This document shows positions 46,172-59,200 of a stretch of DNA of 64,000 nt, one piece after another (position 1 is the first letter of the stretch; each line of letters begins with the position of its first letter). A program made the translations under genes and the position numbers. The stretch lies in assembly GCF_001949145.1 (NCBI RefSeq), contig NW_019091372.1:220117-284116 (forward strand), written 5' to 3'. This stretch comes from Acanthaster planci (taxonomy: Eukaryota; Echinodermata; Asteroidea; Valvatida; Acanthasteridae). The notes beneath the pieces were generated by a model, which saw only the letters and a program-made list of their open reading frames with translations, did not search any database and was not told where the DNA came from.

Positions 46172-49100
46172 TAAAACTTCCCTAATCGCTTCCATTTTCC
46201 AGACTTTGTCTTAATCTGCGTTGGTTTTTAAGTTTGATTTGAGTCGATATGAGTTTGAGTCGTGATGGAGCGAACCTTTTTTATTTTATCGACAACTAGT
46301 TGCGCCCAAAATGAATCTGACCTCAGAAACTTTGCTGATCCGACTGATGAGGCCAACTTTAAAGAGTTGATCTCAATTTGACTTGGTGGGACAAACTAAC
46401 GAATGGAAACATCATTGTGTACTGCGTTTTGGTGCATATTTACTAAATTTAAATTTTTAAAACACGTTTCTGTAAAATGAGGATTATTAATTAACTTGAC
46501 TAATCTTCGGGAAATACCAATACATACCCTGTAACCAGTCAACCCTTTTACAATCTCTGTACCCTTCAGAGCGCTATTTGACAAACGGCGATGCACTGTC
46601 CTATCTTTCCTATCTTCTGAATTCACATTTTTTACGAAGACATTTTAGCATCTTACTTAATGTAAACAAGATTGTCAAAAACCCAGATGAGCAATTTAAG
46701 GAGAAACACACCGTTGACTCTAAAATGCTTTCGTTTTCATAAGGCTGAATACTCACAATCCGGCTTTTTTAGAAGTTAGAATGTCGGTCTTAGCCTACAA
46801 TACGTCGCAAGCAGAAGTCTTACTTTTCTGTTGAAAAGACCCATCTTGGTCCAGAGGGTTCACTTTTTTGGTAGCGATACGCCTATGGTGCGTGCATTTC
46901 CTAGTCGTTCATGACTCAGCGAAGCTCAGTTCCCACCCAAGGAGGCTCCACTGCTAAGAAAACAGCGCCCTCTCTTGGTCCAGCTGGGGGCCCATTGTGG
47001 CCATCGGGTGACAGGTACATAAGACAACTGGTGTGAGGTTGGAGGTTTCAAATTCTCTGCTGCACATTTTATTTGTCAGGCAAAAATGTCAATTCTTTTT
47101 TTTTTCAATGTCAGTGAACTCCATTACTACACAAAGCCAAGGCACGTTATGCAGTAGAATCCAACGCTACAAGACACTCAGATGCTATTCATTCTAAGTG
47201 ACATTAACAATAATTATTCTGCTGTGGCCTAATGTTTATCTGGTTATCGCAGAGGATCACTACCTATGAAAAGTATGTTGATCGCTTGAATGTTATTAGT
47301 ATGCACTTTTTATTTCACAATATACCTAGATGTACTTTGTTTTCAAATAATCATATGTGTTAAGGCCATTGTAATTTGTTTGGTGTGAAATACATCGATC
47401 CAAACATTTAAAAATAGGGGCGTGATCGGCAAAGAGTTAAATCTTTAAATTTGCAGTACCTTTTTTAATTTCAATTTTCAAAACTTTGGCACAGTTCGTT
47501 TTATATTTAAACTTTACGGGGATTATCAAATACCTACACGTTGAAAGGCGAGGCCACCAAAACATGTATCAAATTACTGCTTCTTACCTTCAAATATAAC
47601 TCTTACATATCATAAGAGATTATGAGGAAGCCATATACTATTTCTGAGCATTCATTCATTAATAATTTGGGTAGGCTGAAAGACAGGAGCTATTAAAAAA
47701 ATCTACCAAATATATTAATTCAGAATTTTTTTTAACATTGGGGAAATTTTATCTTCAGTGTTAAGACGCGCTTTACTTGTGTTGCAAAACTAAGTCAATT
47801 TGGTATCAATATGTAAACTCAACATTGTTCTTAAGATATGCTTTTTACATATGGCAATCGTATCAATGGACATTTAAGCTTTATATTATACAGGTGTTAT
47901 CTATTCTCTTTAGAAATTTTGATCTATTCTTTGATGTGCCAAGTCTAAGTCACACCTTTCCCGGAAATATTCCAAGAAATAATTTTTGTTTCCAATGAAA
48001 GGGGAATGGATGTTTGCACTTCTGTAATATTACTCCCAATTTGTTATTTCTTAATCGATTGTTACGTATCGATATGTGCTTAAGATAAAGAATATCTTCG
48101 AAACGATTGTGCGCCTGTTTTGTGTTAGGTATTGCACTGGTAGGCCGAATTCTCGGACACTCACTTGGTTTGACAAGGCAGAAACCAAACCCTTACACTT
48201 CGTTTTACTCTAAGATGACAGCAAATGATGAAAACAGTGAGCTTATAGCGTGAGCCAGTGTCCTAGCCTGGGAAGATTTATTTTTTGATTTTGCATCTGC
48301 TCTTATCCACTTACAATTCAGCCGCCCTATTTTGCTTTATTATTTCAAAGAAGTTCTAACAGTCTCGTTTTGGGTCATTTCAGTCGGTTAGTCAGTCCGT
48401 TTTTATATGTCAGGGCGTTACCTGTGCTTCCATCAACCAATCAGAAGCCAGACCATGCATCACTTTGTGAGAAGTATTAAATAGCTAAGGCTGGGTTGCG
48501 TTTAGTAGTACAGAGTAGAAAAATAGTTAAATATGTGCAACTGCTATTTCCTCATTTTTTTTTACAAATTGACAAAGAAGCTTCAGAAGCTTTTCATCAC
48601 TTATGTTCATGGGTTTTAGAAATACAACACTATGTACAAGATGTGTTTTTACATATTCGCGTAGACGGCAACAAATGTGGCACTTTATCTATCTAAATCA
48701 CCTGCAGCGTTTGGAGAGTATCATGTGCGTACGTTGGAAAAGAGCAGAGGGACAAGCTACAGCTTTGAAACAGGTTCATTTTTAAGCCAAGTTTCATGAT
48801 GTTTCATGACTACGCTGTGAACTTAAGCATCTAATCTTTCTACATGTAAATGTGTCTCTTCAGACGTTGTATTCTTAAATGCACACAAACATCAACTACA
48901 TAGGTGAACTAAATACCTAACTTTACACGGATATGTCTGATTTACAGCAGTGAAACTGTGAAATGATAACTACTTTCCACCGAAAGATTACGAGAATTCT
49001 AGCAAAGAGAGAGGAGTTCTAATGTTACACTTTTTCACACCACTTAGTATTTACTTTGCAAGGGTACCTCGCATATCATACCGTCATTTTTTTTTCATTT

Positions 49101-49887
49101 GGTAGCAATTGACGGTGCCCCACATCCACGGTTAAGAGACTGTTTCAATTGAAGCGCCATCAGTTGACAATTTATCGATGAAAATTTCCCGCATAACTTA
49201 GACCAACACGAGCCTACTTGCGGTGATCTATCTGTTTAAAGCAAAGCTTTCTTAAAGTTAGTCTCACGCAATGACTCAATCAAAAATACCGTTTTAAGGA
49301 CGATTTTTAAATTGCTGCCATCGTCGGTCCTGAGCGAGAACACACAGATGGCAAAAGGTGAAACATTGCATGTTATCCCTCTTTCGCTCACAAGTTTAAG
49401 GTACGTATTTGTTTGGTTTTTCTCTCGAAATCCCATGCGGGCATAGATAGTTTGCAGGAGTAGCTGGTAGGATTGAGAAGATAGCACAGCTAAAGGTGAA
49501 CTGATGTGTCTTGGAAGGTTTTGAGATCGCCAAGTTAGAAGTTAATTAGTTGGGTTTAAAAGCAACTACAGTTAATGGTGTTTTGCCGTGAGTCTGGTGA
49601 TATCACATGTCAACTTCGGTCATGGATGGCAGGAGAGATCTCCGCCGGGGAGGTGGCCTTAGAGGACCAGCTGCCAAAGATCTAGAACGACCTGAAACAT
49701 GAAAATGTGAAACAGCATGAAGGTTGAAATGTCAGTGCGCATCGCCACTACACACCTAGTAACAGACCAGATTTCAGTAAAGTAACTTCAATAATTCCTG
49801 ACTAACAGTCATATGATGTATACCTGGTCTCTTTCTGTGGTGGTAGTGATGGTTATGGTGAGTGTGCATATGTGGTGATATGACAGT
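46172..49887. other. Intergenic stretch between gene 4 and the channel gene
   Basis: No gene supported. Near 48,440-48,490 there is CCAATCAG followed about 40 bases later by TATTAAATAG, a possible plus-strand core promoter, leading only into a 66-codon frame without features. Near 46,960 an AGCGCCCTCTC word resembles those in the small palindromic elements, but no second arm was found. Confidence 0.5.
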
Positions 49888-50273
49888 CTAATCGTGATGT
49901 GTACGAGTTAATCTATTGTTTATTCCCGCCACCAAAAGCACCGCTAAATGTGGTAAAGTTGCCCTAAGCTTCACTTTCCTGTCACGCCCTATGATCTTAC
50001 CGTTTTGCCGATTGGCTATACCGTTAGGTGCAAAGCTTTCCCTTCTTCCAACTCCCGCGTGTCCAGACGGCATGATGCTAGACCTCTTGCCTATCCTCCG
50101 CTGCTGAGATGGGGATAGCTTCCCAGCAGCCCCGTGAGACGGAGATAGTGGTGATCTTGCCCTAGAGGGGCTGTCGCTGACCTCATCGGTGAAGTAAACG
50201 GATATCTGAGTCTTCTCACCGATTGCTGATGAAGGCATTTTCACGCTGCCGTTTGCTGTTACCAGTCCAGAAA
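49888..50273 (-). other. KCNC: Channel exon 3: cytoplasmic C-terminal tail
   Basis: 128 codons from the acceptor at 50,274 to TAG. Frame is fixed by the phase-1 join after ACT G. The tail is basic and Ser-rich, with several SP and RxS sites (SPSRARSPLSPS, KRSSIMPS, GRRESFAP) that could be kinase targets; it ends NNRLTRTHHD. I see no similarity to vertebrate Kv3 tails, which vary by splicing. Other terminal exons may exist. Confidence 0.75.
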
Positions 50274-53200
50274 CTAAGATGTAAAACAGAAGTAAATGAT
50301 AAAAGGAAAATAATGGTGTGCTTAGCCTGTCTTAAACATTGGGATCAGGAGAATCGACATAGATAACGCCCGAACTGGAGGCAAGGAACATGGCAAGCGT
50401 CCATTCTTGTGAGTTGCTCTTAAACGCATTGAGACCATTTCAGCGCATTATGACATTTCCATTCATAAGTACAAACATAGAACCAAAGTCAAAACATGTT
50501 TTAAGAATTGATAACAATTTATATATTGCTACCGATTTTGTTCAACTCTTTTTGTTCATTTTTTTGGCAAACACCCCTTTCGCCGTGTTATGGTATGTTC
50601 CTCTCGCAAGTAGTCGTATTAAAACAATTTCTTTATATGATTTATCCATTTGTAGCTACCTGGGACAGTTTTTCTATTCCTATTGGTCGAAATGCGTCAT
50701 GTGACCGCGTATCAACATTTGATAATGCCCGCTGCGTTAATAACGAGCTGCAGGCACATAGAGTCTGATTGGTCAGGAGTCTGTGTGCGCCCAACGCGCC
50801 ACGCGCGCGCCAAGTTCATTTAAAAATGTTCTATTGGACAACATTTAAAAGGAATATACCATGAAATGGACGGGGATGTTCGGAAAATGAAAGTAATTTT
50901 TAGAACAATATCGTTGGAAATCCATCACATGTTGACTTCTTTTGACTCCCTGAATCAGAGGTATTAATGGGAATAAGTATGTTCTCAGAAGACTGGACGC
51001 TGATAATATCTATTCCCTCATTAAAGACGGGACACGTGAAGGGCATTCGACCAAAATGAACAGCTAAACTGTAACAGGTATTTATAAGTGACCTTTTAAA
51101 CGAGAATCATAAATTATCAGATGGGCCAGACTCAAACTTGTGTCTGAGTTAAAATTGAGGATGCATCGACCAGTGCAGATCGGGGATTTAGTCGTTTTTT
51201 TGTCATTGGTTTTTTGTCATTTAGCAGACACCTGGGGTGCATGCACTTTTTAACTAGGTCTATATTGATTTCTATGGAGAAGCCACACTAAAAACGCCTT
51301 TCCGTATGCATATATGTACGTTTTGGGGATGCGTTGCGCACACGATGCGTTCGTGCCTTTTACTTTCACGGGCGCAAATATCGACTTCATTAACATAACA
51401 CACGTGTGCGATCCGTTCGGCCATCAAAATCGCCCCAGGAGCGATTTTGACGGATACGCAACGCTTGGCGCATGTGTTGACGCGCATATGGAACGCAACG
51501 CACACGTGTGTTATGTTAATGGGTCGCATCGTGTACGCAACGTACCAAAAAACGTATATAGAGAAAGGTGCCTTTAAGCTGCGCATTCCAGACGCTGCGT
51601 ACGTCATCAAGGTGGTACTTACAAAAGAAGTTCAAATTTTGAGGCCTGAATAAAATGTTCTAGCTCAGATGTTGTGTAAATGTCATAATTTGGCCCAATT
51701 ATAAAATGTCAGATGACGTGTCGAACTGGCACATTGCCAGATTCTTTTATTAACTGGCATTATCAAAAGGGCCTCTTAACGCTGGTCGATGTGCCCTACT
51801 GGTGCGCCGGCGAAAATTGCAGCGCCAAAGAAACATTTTTGGTGCTCTCCTAGGCAACGAAGGCGCGTGTGCCACGTTTGCAAACAGGCCAAACAGCTGT
51901 TTAAAACCTCGAGACGCGTCGGTAAATTGACTCATTCAGGGCCGTCGGCGTGACCCGTTTCGAGCGCACGAGACCCACCGTGCACTACCCGTCTACGCCG
52001 GTCTTGTACCGACGTCGTGTCCGTGGTCTAACAAAACACCCGACAGACAAAATGGTCGATATTAATTAAACTTTAAACAAACATGGCTGTGTGGATTATT
52101 AATTGGAAAAGTATCAACAATATGTGAGAAGGGAACAGGCTTAGATGTACACCTATCCCCGTATCATGTATATGTGGCATTCACCGCTAACAAGGTTTAT
52201 GTGCCGTTGGATCAAACATTTCTGGTCAATTAAAAGTGAAAACAGTTTATTATATATCCAGGTATTCTGAGGATCTATTTCTTTCATGTGTTTTTCAATT
52301 GATTGTGTGGTGTTTGCAGACATCCTGTTTGGAATATCTTTAAATTTCGTTAACGAATAAAAATGCACATAAACACCCGTTTCAAGAGGCAAAAATGTAG
52401 AGAGCAGCGTTGCCTTTTCTTTGGTTATATTTTTTGTTTGTTTGTTGGGTTGTTGGGGTGTTTTTTTGCTTGTCTGTTTGTTTGTTTGTTTGTTTGTTTG
52501 TTTGTTTGTTTGTTTGTTTGTTGGTCTTCTTTGTTTAGATTTAATTTTTGATTTGTTTTTCTTTCAAAAATTGATTCTTTTCTTTGAGGAGTTGCCATGG
52601 CTAAAGACAGTGATTACGCCTGATTTTACTGACTACTTTTCTTCCCACAAAGCAAATTGCAGGAATCAACGCCTTGTTTCAAAAAGGTTGTTTATACTAC
52701 CAATGAACCACACCTTAACTTGAGTTAGAAAAACGGTAATTAGTGGTGAGCTGAATGATTATTCTTCCAAATTGTAATTTGTCCAAATCGTAATTTTGAT
52801 CTTGAATTTGAGATTCTTCAGAGATCTCCTGAATTGCCAAAACGATTGTGGGGTGTGAACATGTAAGAGTTAGATGCCAGTCGACTATGTTTGTGAACAA
52901 AATTAAAAATGACTGACTCATTCATTTGTAAATCAGTAACCTGTCTTCGTTATGTGTTGAAAATCATGTAGCTTAATCCCCGCCAGGGTTTCAATGTATA
53001 TGATCTGGTTGAAAACCTGATGTACAATGCAATGAGAAAACTGTGCGCGGTGCCCGATACCAATTATTTACTGATTTTTTTTCTAGCTTTTGTTGGGATG
53101 GGGCAGAAGCATCAAGAGACCTTGCAGCTCACCGCTCCTCGTTGGAGTTAGGAACGGGGACAGGTGTTTCGATTTCCGCCCTCGCGTTTGTGTCTTCGTT

Positions 53201-56200
53201 GCTCAGCCGTGCCAACGAACCCTAGGGCTAATTAAACGAAGTCTGTCCGCGTTCAACGGCTGTTTTATGATTATTTCAAGATTTGTCTGTGTAGCCATTA
53301 AATCGAGTTTGGATAAAACAGTTCGAATGTTGACATTGAAGACTAAATTCGCAATCTACAGCCCTACCGAATCGAGGCTTTCTCTTTTTTAAAAGATGGG
53401 TTGAATTTTATAACAACTTCACAAAATCACAACTGCACAAGAAGAAAGTGTATTGAGCACGAAAAGGTTTTATAGTTAACCCCTTGTTCGATCTTCCAAG
53501 GGCAGTGGTTGCCATGATAAACCCCAAAACAGTCGTCGGCATGTCCACACCCGCAAATAGTGATCGAATAAATAATGGGCGAGTTAGTCGCATTCCGTCG
53601 GAAGGCTTATCGTGCAAGCCGCTCTATCCATCTTTAAACCTCCTGCCATGATAGCTCAGCCTCCCCCTTCATTCATTCCTCCTTTTGGATGGTGTCGTTA
53701 TGGCATCACGCTCTGAAGTCACCTTCTCCGCGTCTCCCTACCCCCAGCGACCGCCCTCGGTCGATGATTGTAATAGCCCCTTCTCCGTGAACCGCGAAAT
53801 AATATTTTCACAACCCTGCGGTGCTTTTCGGGGATTGGCGGGCACAGTCACCAACGATGACACTTGCACAGCTGCGAAAAGGCTTCGTGATGCCTTGGCC
53901 TCCTCGCAAGATTTGGAAAGTGATACAGATTAGGAACTGTTGAAATGATGGACATGAGGAAGTGAAGAGAAAAAACGTCTGTGAAGTATAACTCTTCCTC
54001 CAACTATGATCTCATCCGAACATGCTCTACTTTAAAAACCTGTGTTGGAAGGTGCATTAAACGCAAGGTTTTCTTAATGAAATTTGGAGTCAGGGAAATG
54101 TGATTATTTAAACTTTATAGTTTTGAAGAAGTTCAGCTGAATTTTTAACATGTGTAATCTTTCCAGAGAGGAATGGAGTAAGGATTTTTGCGGAATGTTT
54201 ACAAGGATCAGAACTGTAAAAGGCACTGAAGTGAAAAGGATGTTAGGGCCTACCAGAGGACAATAAAATGAAAGGGTGAAAGTTACTGATATCGGGAGAA
54301 GAAACTCAACATGATAGACAAGTGAATTATTGATTAGGATGTATGAAATTATCAAACACTACTTGACTGAAAGAGGTAAAATAACTCACCAGTCCGGAGA
54401 CAGCTATCCTCACTCCGTAAGCTGTTGGTGTCACACTCGTTAGTAGACTGAGTGGAGTAACCACTAATGCTTGATGACGCCATGTGATTCCCGTGCGTCT
54501 TCAAGACGTCTGCTGCGCCCACCAGGGCTCGCTTTCGCTTCTTGGGAAGCTTCTGACTGGCCTGTGCGTGCGTGTAATATAGCGAGAAGTTGTTGACGAT
54601 GACAGGAATGGGTAAGGCAAGGGTAAGTACACCAATGATGGCCGTGCATGCCCCGATGATCCTACCCAACCAGGAGCGGGGTACAACATCCCCGTAGCCC
54701 ACTGTGGTAATAGTGACCACCGTCCACCAGAACCCTATAGGGATGTCCGTGAAGTCGTTCTTCTCTTCGTCACCCTCAGAAATTGTCCATTTCTCCGCGT
54801 AGTAGATCAGACTTGCCGATACCAGGGTGACCAACGTCACAAACACGATCATCAGAAGGAGCTCCTTTGCGCTGGCGCGGACTGTGTGCACCAGGATCTT
54901 CAGTCCGCTCAAGTGACGAGCCAGCTTGAAGATCCTGAAGATCCGTACGATCCGCAGAAAACTCAAAAAGTCGTTCACCACTTGCACAGTCTGCTGCCCA
55001 TTGATGCGTTCACCCAGGTCTACGTAGAACGGAATGACTGCCATAATATCGATGATGTTCTCCACTGTAATGAAGAACCGAAGCTTGTTCGGGCAGAAAG
55101 CGAACCGAACCACAAGTTCTACAGTGAAGAACGTGACGCATACGGCCTCAATATAAAACAACGATATGTGAGTCTCTACTATGTCATCCACACTGTTGGT
55201 GCCGTTGGTCGTTGTTCGAAAGTTTTCCATGGTCTCCAAGCAGAACGTCGTGATAGAAAGGACTACAAAAAGAAGTGACATGAAGGCAAATACCTGCGGA
55301 TGTAAATGTAAAAACCAAAAGACGATTAGAGACCACGTTTTGCTCAGCATCGACTTTTCCCCTATGACTGCTACGCAGTAGGATTCTATGAAACTTTGCT
55401 TACCGATCAGGTTAATCCATCCAAACTACTGCTGATAATAAGGGAGATTCACAATAGTGCGCCTTCAAGAGTTTACAACGCGTTGGCCAATCCAAAATGC
55501 ACGGAATCTGTCGACTGCTTTTTAAACACGCATTTGGTCGACAGCTCGCATTGTGATTGGCCAATGCGTTGCAAACTCTTGGAAGCGCGCTATTGCGAAA
55601 AGCCAGTATTATTCGTCTCCNTAATGACCACCAGCGTAGAAGCCCACCCCCGTGTGGTTGCAGACCAGTAAATAAACTGCCATAGCCAACAGTGATAATT
55701 ACCCGAACTTCAAAATATTAGGAAAAATACTCATGAGTTTCTAAGGCATTTGAGACGCACGTCAAATTGAAGCCCAGTCTATGATTTTTCATTTTCTTTT
55801 CAAATTTCCATTCATTAACAGATTACTTTTCAAGATATTTATGTCCACGAAAGGTCATCCCCATAAAATGTAGTCGTGAAGCCCTCGCCATTTTGAAATA
55901 TCAATGCCTACACTTCTAAAAAATAGACACTTTTCAGACACCGAGTTCTTCCGAATCTCATTCATACACAATCTGGTATTCTCTTTGCCCACCTAAACCT
56001 GTCTTTTCTACAAATCTTCAAGTTCATGAGCCACAAAACGCACTGTTTCGTGGAGAATTTGAGTGCATACAAATTGTGACTTGGCCCGCGCAAGCAGTTT
56101 TGGGCCTATTTACTAGCCTGCATCCTTATGGACTAGTCCAAGGAGACGTCATAACTGCGGTAGTAACGCACGTATAGACCCCTTGTCATAGTTGACGCGC

Positions 56201-59200
56201 GCGTTCATGTGGCAATTCACGACTCCCTTCCGGTAGAAGAACGTGGGCGTATCACCTGTCCACGAGCTTTATGCCACCCCAGTGATGGCTTTTTATTCTG
56301 CGTGCAGAATTACACGATAAGGTATCCAATGCTCAACGAAGAAAGCTCAGTTTTCTGACAGTTGCAGGAAATCAATTCCAATTTTGACAACCTCTTTGGT
56401 CTCTGAGCAGTACACAGGTTCTCTTGGTGGGAGGTATTTTAACGGAAATGAAAGCTCTAATCTGTCATAAACCATAGTGAAATTCCGAATAGCGTACACC
56501 AACCGGGCTTTTGGAGAGGTATGTTCTTATATTTTCGCATATTTTTTGCGCTGAAAGTCGCCAGGGTGAATTATCAGAGCATTCGAAGGAAACGTGGACA
56601 GATAGGACGGGGATTGTGACGGAGGGTGTACCTGCAGTTGAAGAAGCGACTGAAGATATGACAAACAAAATCCCATTGTGTTCTATGCTTGCTATTTATT
56701 GCAGCTGATGGATTTGCAATGGTGCAGTTAGAAAAAACACTATTATAATCCACCCAACGAGGCAATACGCAACCAGTTCCAATATTTTAGTTTAAATCAG
56801 GTCCATCAGATCTAACGCCACTCAAGTCCAACACCAATCGTATCGCCTGTCCTTTTTACTCACTGGTTTTCATGACAATGTTATCAGATAATGTGCTTTA
56901 GTTGTCGTTTTTATAGGCTTACGGATACACAGAGTGGCTTCCATGCCTGTTTCCTCCCCCCTTTCCTACTGCTCTCCACAGCTGATTCCAGTTCTTTTTG
57001 TCTTCCATTTCCTTTCACCTCTACCCCTCACTCTTCTTGGTCTTCTTCGTTCCTTTACATGCCTTGCTTCTCGATCGCCCGACAACTTCCATCCTTTTCT
57101 TCCCTTTTCTAAGTTCGCTTAATTCCTAAATATTCTTGTCTGTTGCATGCGTGTTTGTACGAGCATCACTCTTTCTCTTAAAAGTTGTTTACTCCAGAAC
57201 ATCTTATCTCTCGCCTTCCAAAGCTTCTAGTGAACTAACCCATTTTGGGAGCTTTGAGAAGGTTTGACGGTTTCTGTGTGAAATGTTTCATTAAAAAGTT
57301 ATTTTTTTATGATTTATTAACCTTCAAAACTCTGTTTCATCTTTTAGTTGTTGTATTTTGAAGTAAGTGCAGACTGAGAAGTTGAGTGTCATACTGGCAT
57401 AAGGAAAACATTATTTTGAAAATAAATGACGAAAAAGAATACACTACACGGAAGGACCTAAAGCTACTGAACTCGACCCCTGCAAGTACAGTTCACAACA
57501 CTCCTCTTGAGATCTTAACTGCAAGGTACGGAAACAAAAATGGAATGGCCCCTCATAATGGCAAAAGTCTGCTAGGGAAGTTTTTTATCTCTTTTCTCAT
57601 TTGGTTTGATACGGATTAGCTCTGTCGTTATCGACCTCATATCGGCAGGTGTTCCTGGCGTAAGAGACTTCGTTGCTAGGGAGGTTGCATAAGGCAAACG
57701 GACTAAAATGGCGCCACTGAAACTGCTTCTTATTCAGTGAGAACAAGAAATATCACACATTGGCAAAAATTGTATAATGTTTTAACATTTAAAAATGGAA
57801 AGAATAGTTCAACGTTGTTTGACATTGTAGTTCATTTGTTAAGTAGCATTATGGCGCTACCTGAACAGCTAACTAGCCGATACAATTAATGCTGCGGGAA
57901 GACTGAGGTGATTTGTCGGTCATTAGAGCACTGCGCCAAGACAATAGTATTATCATAATTATATTTTCAGCACATTTTCTTGTTAAAAATGGGAGGTGCT
58001 CTGTGATTCCCTCAACAGGTGCACCAAAATATAGGTAGCACAACAAACAGCCATATCTATGCCATTTCTCTTTTTGTTTTCCCAATTGCGTAGCAACGCC
58101 TTCCTGTCATCATCAGATAGAAGCATGTGAAATTAATAACAAAATAAATCGTTTACAGGCGTAGCGTTCTCGTCAAGCGATGCACGCAGGTGCATTGCTC
58201 ACGACAAGCTGCGAGACGGAACAATTCCACGTCCTTCCTGTTCACTTCAAAGCGTTTTAATTTTACATTATCTCATACTCTCACTTTTTTTTTCTCGACA
58301 GGACCACAAGTTTCTGGAACTGCGCGTTCTTCTGCCTGGCTTAGATCTTGCATATTAAGAGGATGATTTTTTTTTAATCTGAACGCCTGCTGAAGTGTAG
58401 TCCACAAGGTCTCATGCGCTGCATGAAGAGATCGTGATGAGACTGTGCAAGAAGCCCTTTTGTAGATCCAGATGTTATTTGTTTTCCGTTTGGGGCGGGC
58501 CTAGCAACCAGCCTGCGTGCAACGAGCTGTTTATGTGTATCCTTCCGCCCCATATACTCTCTTACGTCTACATATACATCCGAGCATTCCTGTCAGTATT
58601 GCGAACTTCATCGATTGGCCGGTTCTTATCAACACTACTGCCGGGAGAAATTACGCGGTTAACGACGCCTTGCTAAGAAATTGACCCTGCTCTTTGCATC
58701 TTTCTTAGATGTTTGGGGAGGGTTTCGGAAGAAAAAAGGTGATCCGAAATGATACTATTCTCAAAACAAATTATGTGTTCAGTCTCTTTCAGAGACAACT
58801 CGACCTCGCTTAAACTGTTTCGAAAGCTGGCCAAGACTGAACAAGCCTTGGCATAAAAATAATGAAAACGACATTTATCTTTATCAACACTGCCGCAAAA
58901 AAGTGCCACTGAAAATAGAGTCAACCGGAGAAAAGTATGTAACTGACTCCACCGATACAGACAAATGTGCTAGGTTATTTCACGACAGCTTTGAATAAAG
59001 ACAGAATGCTAAAAACTGACATAAATCTCCACACATAGGATCAGCTGTCTGATAGCAGCAATATCTAGAGTTCTGATTTCTTTGCTGGTATGTTATCTTC
59101 TGACTCGTGCAATGTACATATCTCGGTTTTAACGACAATAACTAGGGACTGTTTTCGTTTAAAGGTCATTCTGGGTACTAAACATTTCAAAGCTTCAAGA

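Larger units (their letters stand above)
50274..54389 (-). other. Channel intron 2
   Basis: 4.1 kb. It holds a large palindromic element (51,290-51,577), a TTTG repeat (52,475-52,522), a CpG-dense patch with CCAAT at about 50,765-50,815, and a possible small plus-strand gene at 53,700. Confidence 0.8.
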
